From Dysosmobacter segnis (GTDB lineage: Bacteria > Bacillota > Clostridia > Oscillospirales > Oscillospiraceae), in NCBI RefSeq assembly GCF_014297285.1, contig NZ_JACOQI010000014.1, forward strand, positions 24,692 to 88,691: DNA of 64,000 nt, in the 5' to 3' direction. The notes under the pieces are model-generated. The model was not told where the DNA came from. It searched no databases and was given only the letters and a program-made list of their open reading frames with translations. The stretch's first letter is position 1. The number at the start of each line of letters is the position of its first letter. Both the position numbers and the translations under genes were made by a program. Shown piece after piece: positions 62,174 through 64,000 of the stretch.

Positions 62174-62866
62174 ATGTCTTACTGTGTCAACTGCGGCGTG
62201 GAGCTGGACCCCAGCGCCAAAACCTGTCCCCTGTGCGGGACGCCTGCCTGGCATCCGGAACTGGATGCGCCGCCCTACTTTCCCGCCAACTCCGCCGCCG
62301 TACAGCCCGCCTCCAGGCGAGAGGCCGCCATTCTGCTGACGGCTATGCTGGTGTCCGTGTCCCTGTGCTGCGGGCTTTTGAACCTGTTTCTGCCCACGGA
62401 CCGTCCCTGGTCCCTGTACGTCATCGGGGCGGCGGTGATGCTGTGGGTCTGGTTCACCCTGCCTATGGTGCTGCGGCGGCTGCCGGTCTTTTTCCGGCTC
62501 ACCGCCGATGTGGCGGCCATTGGCATCTATGTCTGGCTCATCTCCATCGACCTGGGCGGCAGCCGCTGGTTCCGGGGGCTGGCCCTGCCCATGAACGGCT
62601 GGGCTGGGGTGCTGGTCTTTCTTTTGAGCTTTCTGCTCCGGGGCGGGCGGCGCTCCACACTCTCCGCCATTGCCCTGATCATCGGGGCGGCTGGGCTTCT
62701 GGCGATGGGCATTGAATTCTGCATCGACCGGTATTTCCGTGGTGTGTGGCAGCCAGGGTGGTCCCTGATCGTGCTGGCGGTCTGCGTGGGACTCATCATC
62801 CCCCTGCGGATCGTCCGGCGGGTGCCCTCTCTCCGGGAGGAGGCCCGCCGCCGCTTCAACCTGTAA
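62174..62866 (+). CDS. Zinc-ribbon membrane protein (DUF6320-like)
   Basis: 230 residues. An N-terminal zinc ribbon (YCVNCG...CPLCGTP, two CxxC pairs, residues 4-23) is followed by six or so membrane segments (about 55-205). The call to DUF6320 is from memory of similar zinc-ribbon membrane proteins that sit next to alcohol-acetyltransferase-like genes. It may be a membrane partner of the acyltransferase-like protein. Confidence 0.7.
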   Translation: MSYCVNCGVELDPSAKTCPLCGTPAWHPELDAPPYFPANSAAVQPASRREAAILLTAMLVSVSLCCGLLNLFLPTDRPWSLYVIGAAVMLWVWFTLPMVLRRLPVFFRLTADVAAIGIYVWLISIDLGGSRWFRGLALPMNGWAGVLVFLLSFLLRGGRRSTLSAIALIIGAAGLLAMGIEFCIDRYFRGVWQPGWSLIVLAVCVGLIIPLRIVRRVPSLREEARRRFNL

Positions 62867-62885
62867 TTTTAAGGAGGCTTTCTTT

Positions 62886-62927
62886 ATGAACATCTCTCAG
62901 ATCGTCAATAACCCCCACCAAATCTAA
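62886..62927 (+). pseudogene. Start of a gene interrupted by the IscB element
   Basis: TAAGGAGGCTTTCTTT leads to ATG 62886 and MNISQIVNNPHQI, then a stop. The strong ribosome site and spacing from the upstream gene suggest the real start of a third gene in this operon, cut after about 10 codons by the IscB-associated left end (the hairpin at about 62931-62960). Confidence 0.5.
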
Positions 62928-62929
62928 CG

Positions 62930-63180
62930 ATTTGGAGGGGGCTTGCGAGAAATCGTAAGCCCTGATTGACTACCCTAAGTGTTTCGAGCACTACGTTACT
63001 CAAGAATGTAAGAATAGGCACCGGCGGGCGTGAATCCGAACCTGCCGCACTGCGGTGTGTGATTAAAAGCTCTGAGGGTAAGGAGCGGTGTTGCACACGA
63101 AAACCTTGAGATAACATTGGGTACGGATACCTGACGACCGAAAGGCTGCGTGGCTTTTTCGTTAGCCACAACCAAAGAAG
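62930..63180 (+). ncRNA. Probable IscB omega RNA region
   Basis: About 250 non-coding bases directly before iscB with dense stems: CCCCCACCAAATC...GATTTGGAGGGGG (62932-62960), GGGCTTGCGA-GAAA-TCGTAAGCCC (62938-62962, overlapping), CGGCGGGCG...CTGCCG, and GTGGCTTTTTCGTTAGCCAC (63150-63169). In IscB systems the RNA lies here and its 5' guide comes from the flank upstream of the element. Limits are inferred. Confidence 0.65.
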
Positions 63181-63195
63181 AAGGAGGAAGGCATC

Positions 63196-64000
63196 ATGCC
63201 AAACAAAGTGTATGTCATCAACAAGCACGGACGTCCGCTGATGCCCTGCTCCCCGGCAAAAGCCCGTCATCTGCTGGATGAAGGGAAAGCCAAAGTGAAG
63301 AAGAGGACGCCCTTTACCATCCAGCTGGTCTACGGAAGCAGTGGCTACACCCAAGAAGTCATTCTGGGCGTAGACGCTGGAAGTAAGACCATCGGGATGT
63401 CGGCATCCACTACAAAAGAGGAGCTGCTCTCCGCAGAAGTAAAACCTCGAAATGACGTGGTGGATTTACTATCCACCCGTCGAGAGTTCCGCAGAGCCCA
63501 GAGAAACCGCAAGACCCGGTATCGCAAGCCGCGCTTCGATAACCGAGTCCGCAGCAAGCACAAGGGATGGTTGGCGCCTTCTGTGGAGGTCAAAATCCAA
63601 GAGCACATCACCTCAATCAAGAGGGTTTGCCGCATCCTGCCCGTGAGCAAAGTGGTCATAGAGACCGCCGAGTTCGACCTGCAGCTGCTGAAAGCCATCG
63701 AGGAAGGCAAACCTGTCCCGCAGGGCGAGGACTACCAGCAGGGTGAGATGTACGGTCACTACAATGTACGGCAATACGTGCTTTGGAGAGACGGGTACAC
63801 CTGTCAGTGTTGCGGAGCACACGCAACCAAGAAAAAAGAGGTCCGGCTCCATGTCCATCATCTGGAGAGCAGGAAGGTAGGCGGCGACGCCCCGGACAAC
63901 CAAGTTACCCTTTGCGAGAGCTGTCACGAAAAACTCCACAAGGGGTTGATTGCGGAGAAGGACTTCAAAAAGCGCAAGCGGAAGTCAACCAGAGATGCCA
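63196..64000 (+). CDS. iscB: IscB RNA-guided nuclease (cut by window edge)
   Basis: The first 268 residues are visible, from ATG 63196 with AAGGAGGAAG upstream. N-terminal PLMP domain with the motif itself at residues 14-17 (GRPLMPCSPAKARHLL). RuvC-I ILGVDAGSKTIG (Asp60). Arg-rich bridge helix RREFRRAQRNRKTRYRKPRF. RuvC-II VVIETAEFD (Glu156). HNH domain with CQCC and CESC zinc pairs and LHVHHLESRKVGG. RuvC-III and the C-terminus lie beyond the edge. IscB is the ancestor group of Cas9. All visible catalytic residues are intact. Confidence 0.95.
   Translation, partial: MPNKVYVINKHGRPLMPCSPAKARHLLDEGKAKVKKRTPFTIQLVYGSSGYTQEVILGVDAGSKTIGMSASTTKEELLSAEVKPRNDVVDLLSTRREFRRAQRNRKTRYRKPRFDNRVRSKHKGWLAPSVEVKIQEHITSIKRVCRILPVSKVVIETAEFDLQLLKAIEEGKPVPQGEDYQQGEMYGHYNVRQYVLWRDGYTCQCCGAHATKKKEVRLHVHHLESRKVGGDAPDNQVTLCESCHEKLHKGLIAEKDFKKRKRKSTRDA

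Noticed and set aside
1..64000. tRNA and rRNA genes
   Set aside because: No cloverleaf or rRNA-like sequence was noticed in reading the window; a tRNA scan would be needed to exclude one with certainty.

Overview
The window reads as part of a Gram-positive, anaerobic, gut-type Clostridia genome, most like the Oscillospiraceae (Oscillibacter, Dysosmobacter or Vescimonas type). The clues are a fairly high GC content, strong AGGAGG ribosome sites, an SLH-domain S-layer protein, Gram-positive type IV pili, a GEMM-I cyclic-di-GMP riboswitch and IS200/IS605-type elements. The genus is inferred from general knowledge and was not tested.

Layout. 1-11.9 kb (minus strand) is a signalling island. It holds an HPt protein, a REC/HD-GYP/GGDEF cyclic-di-GMP enzyme, a cytosolic PAS hybrid kinase, an amino-acid-type binding lipoprotein and a membrane hybrid kinase. 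Beyond a terminator, a second transcription unit starts with a promoter and a c-di-GMP-I riboswitch and encodes a solute-binding/5'-nucleotidase-like lipoprotein and a sensor kinase cut by the window edge. 11.9-26.6 kb (minus strand) is a compact type IV pilus operon: pilB, pilC, a major pilin, pilD, pilM, pilN, pilO, a giant ~2,170-residue prepilin-adhesin with GLUG repeats, and three minor pilins. A further large pilin (27.2 kb) is divergent. No pilT is present.

28.5-35.9 kb is a complete plasmid-type maintenance module: a Rep_3-like initiator, about 18 iterons in two orientations around an AT-rich tract, ParA, ParB and a CopG-like protein, four centromere-like repeats spaced exactly 44 bp apart, and a DnaD-like protein. 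The window may therefore come from a megaplasmid or chromid, or carry an integrated plasmid backbone.

36-49.4 kb is metabolic and surface-related. It has an abundant-type S-layer protein, a phage-tail-like small protein, and a five-gene operon (TIM-barrel isomerase, mtnK, mtnA-like, class II aldolase, Fe-alcohol dehydrogenase) that fits the DHAP shunt for 5'-methylthioadenosine or 5'-deoxyadenosine by-products. A GltS-like transporter and two tandem M20 amidohydrolases follow.

49.5-55.7 kb is mobile-element territory: a truncated peptidase lipoprotein, two IS200/IS605 elements with TnpA and TnpB (one TnpB lacks its zinc-finger cysteines), and an AAA/DUF4143 ATPase between them. 55.8-62.9 kb holds a polar amino-acid ABC transporter with an M20 amidohydrolase, an HSL-type esterase, a condensation-fold acyltransferase-like protein and a zinc-ribbon membrane protein. 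The window ends inside an IscB gene preceded by a structured RNA region that appears to interrupt another gene. Three RNA-guided nuclease genes thus lie within 14 kb.
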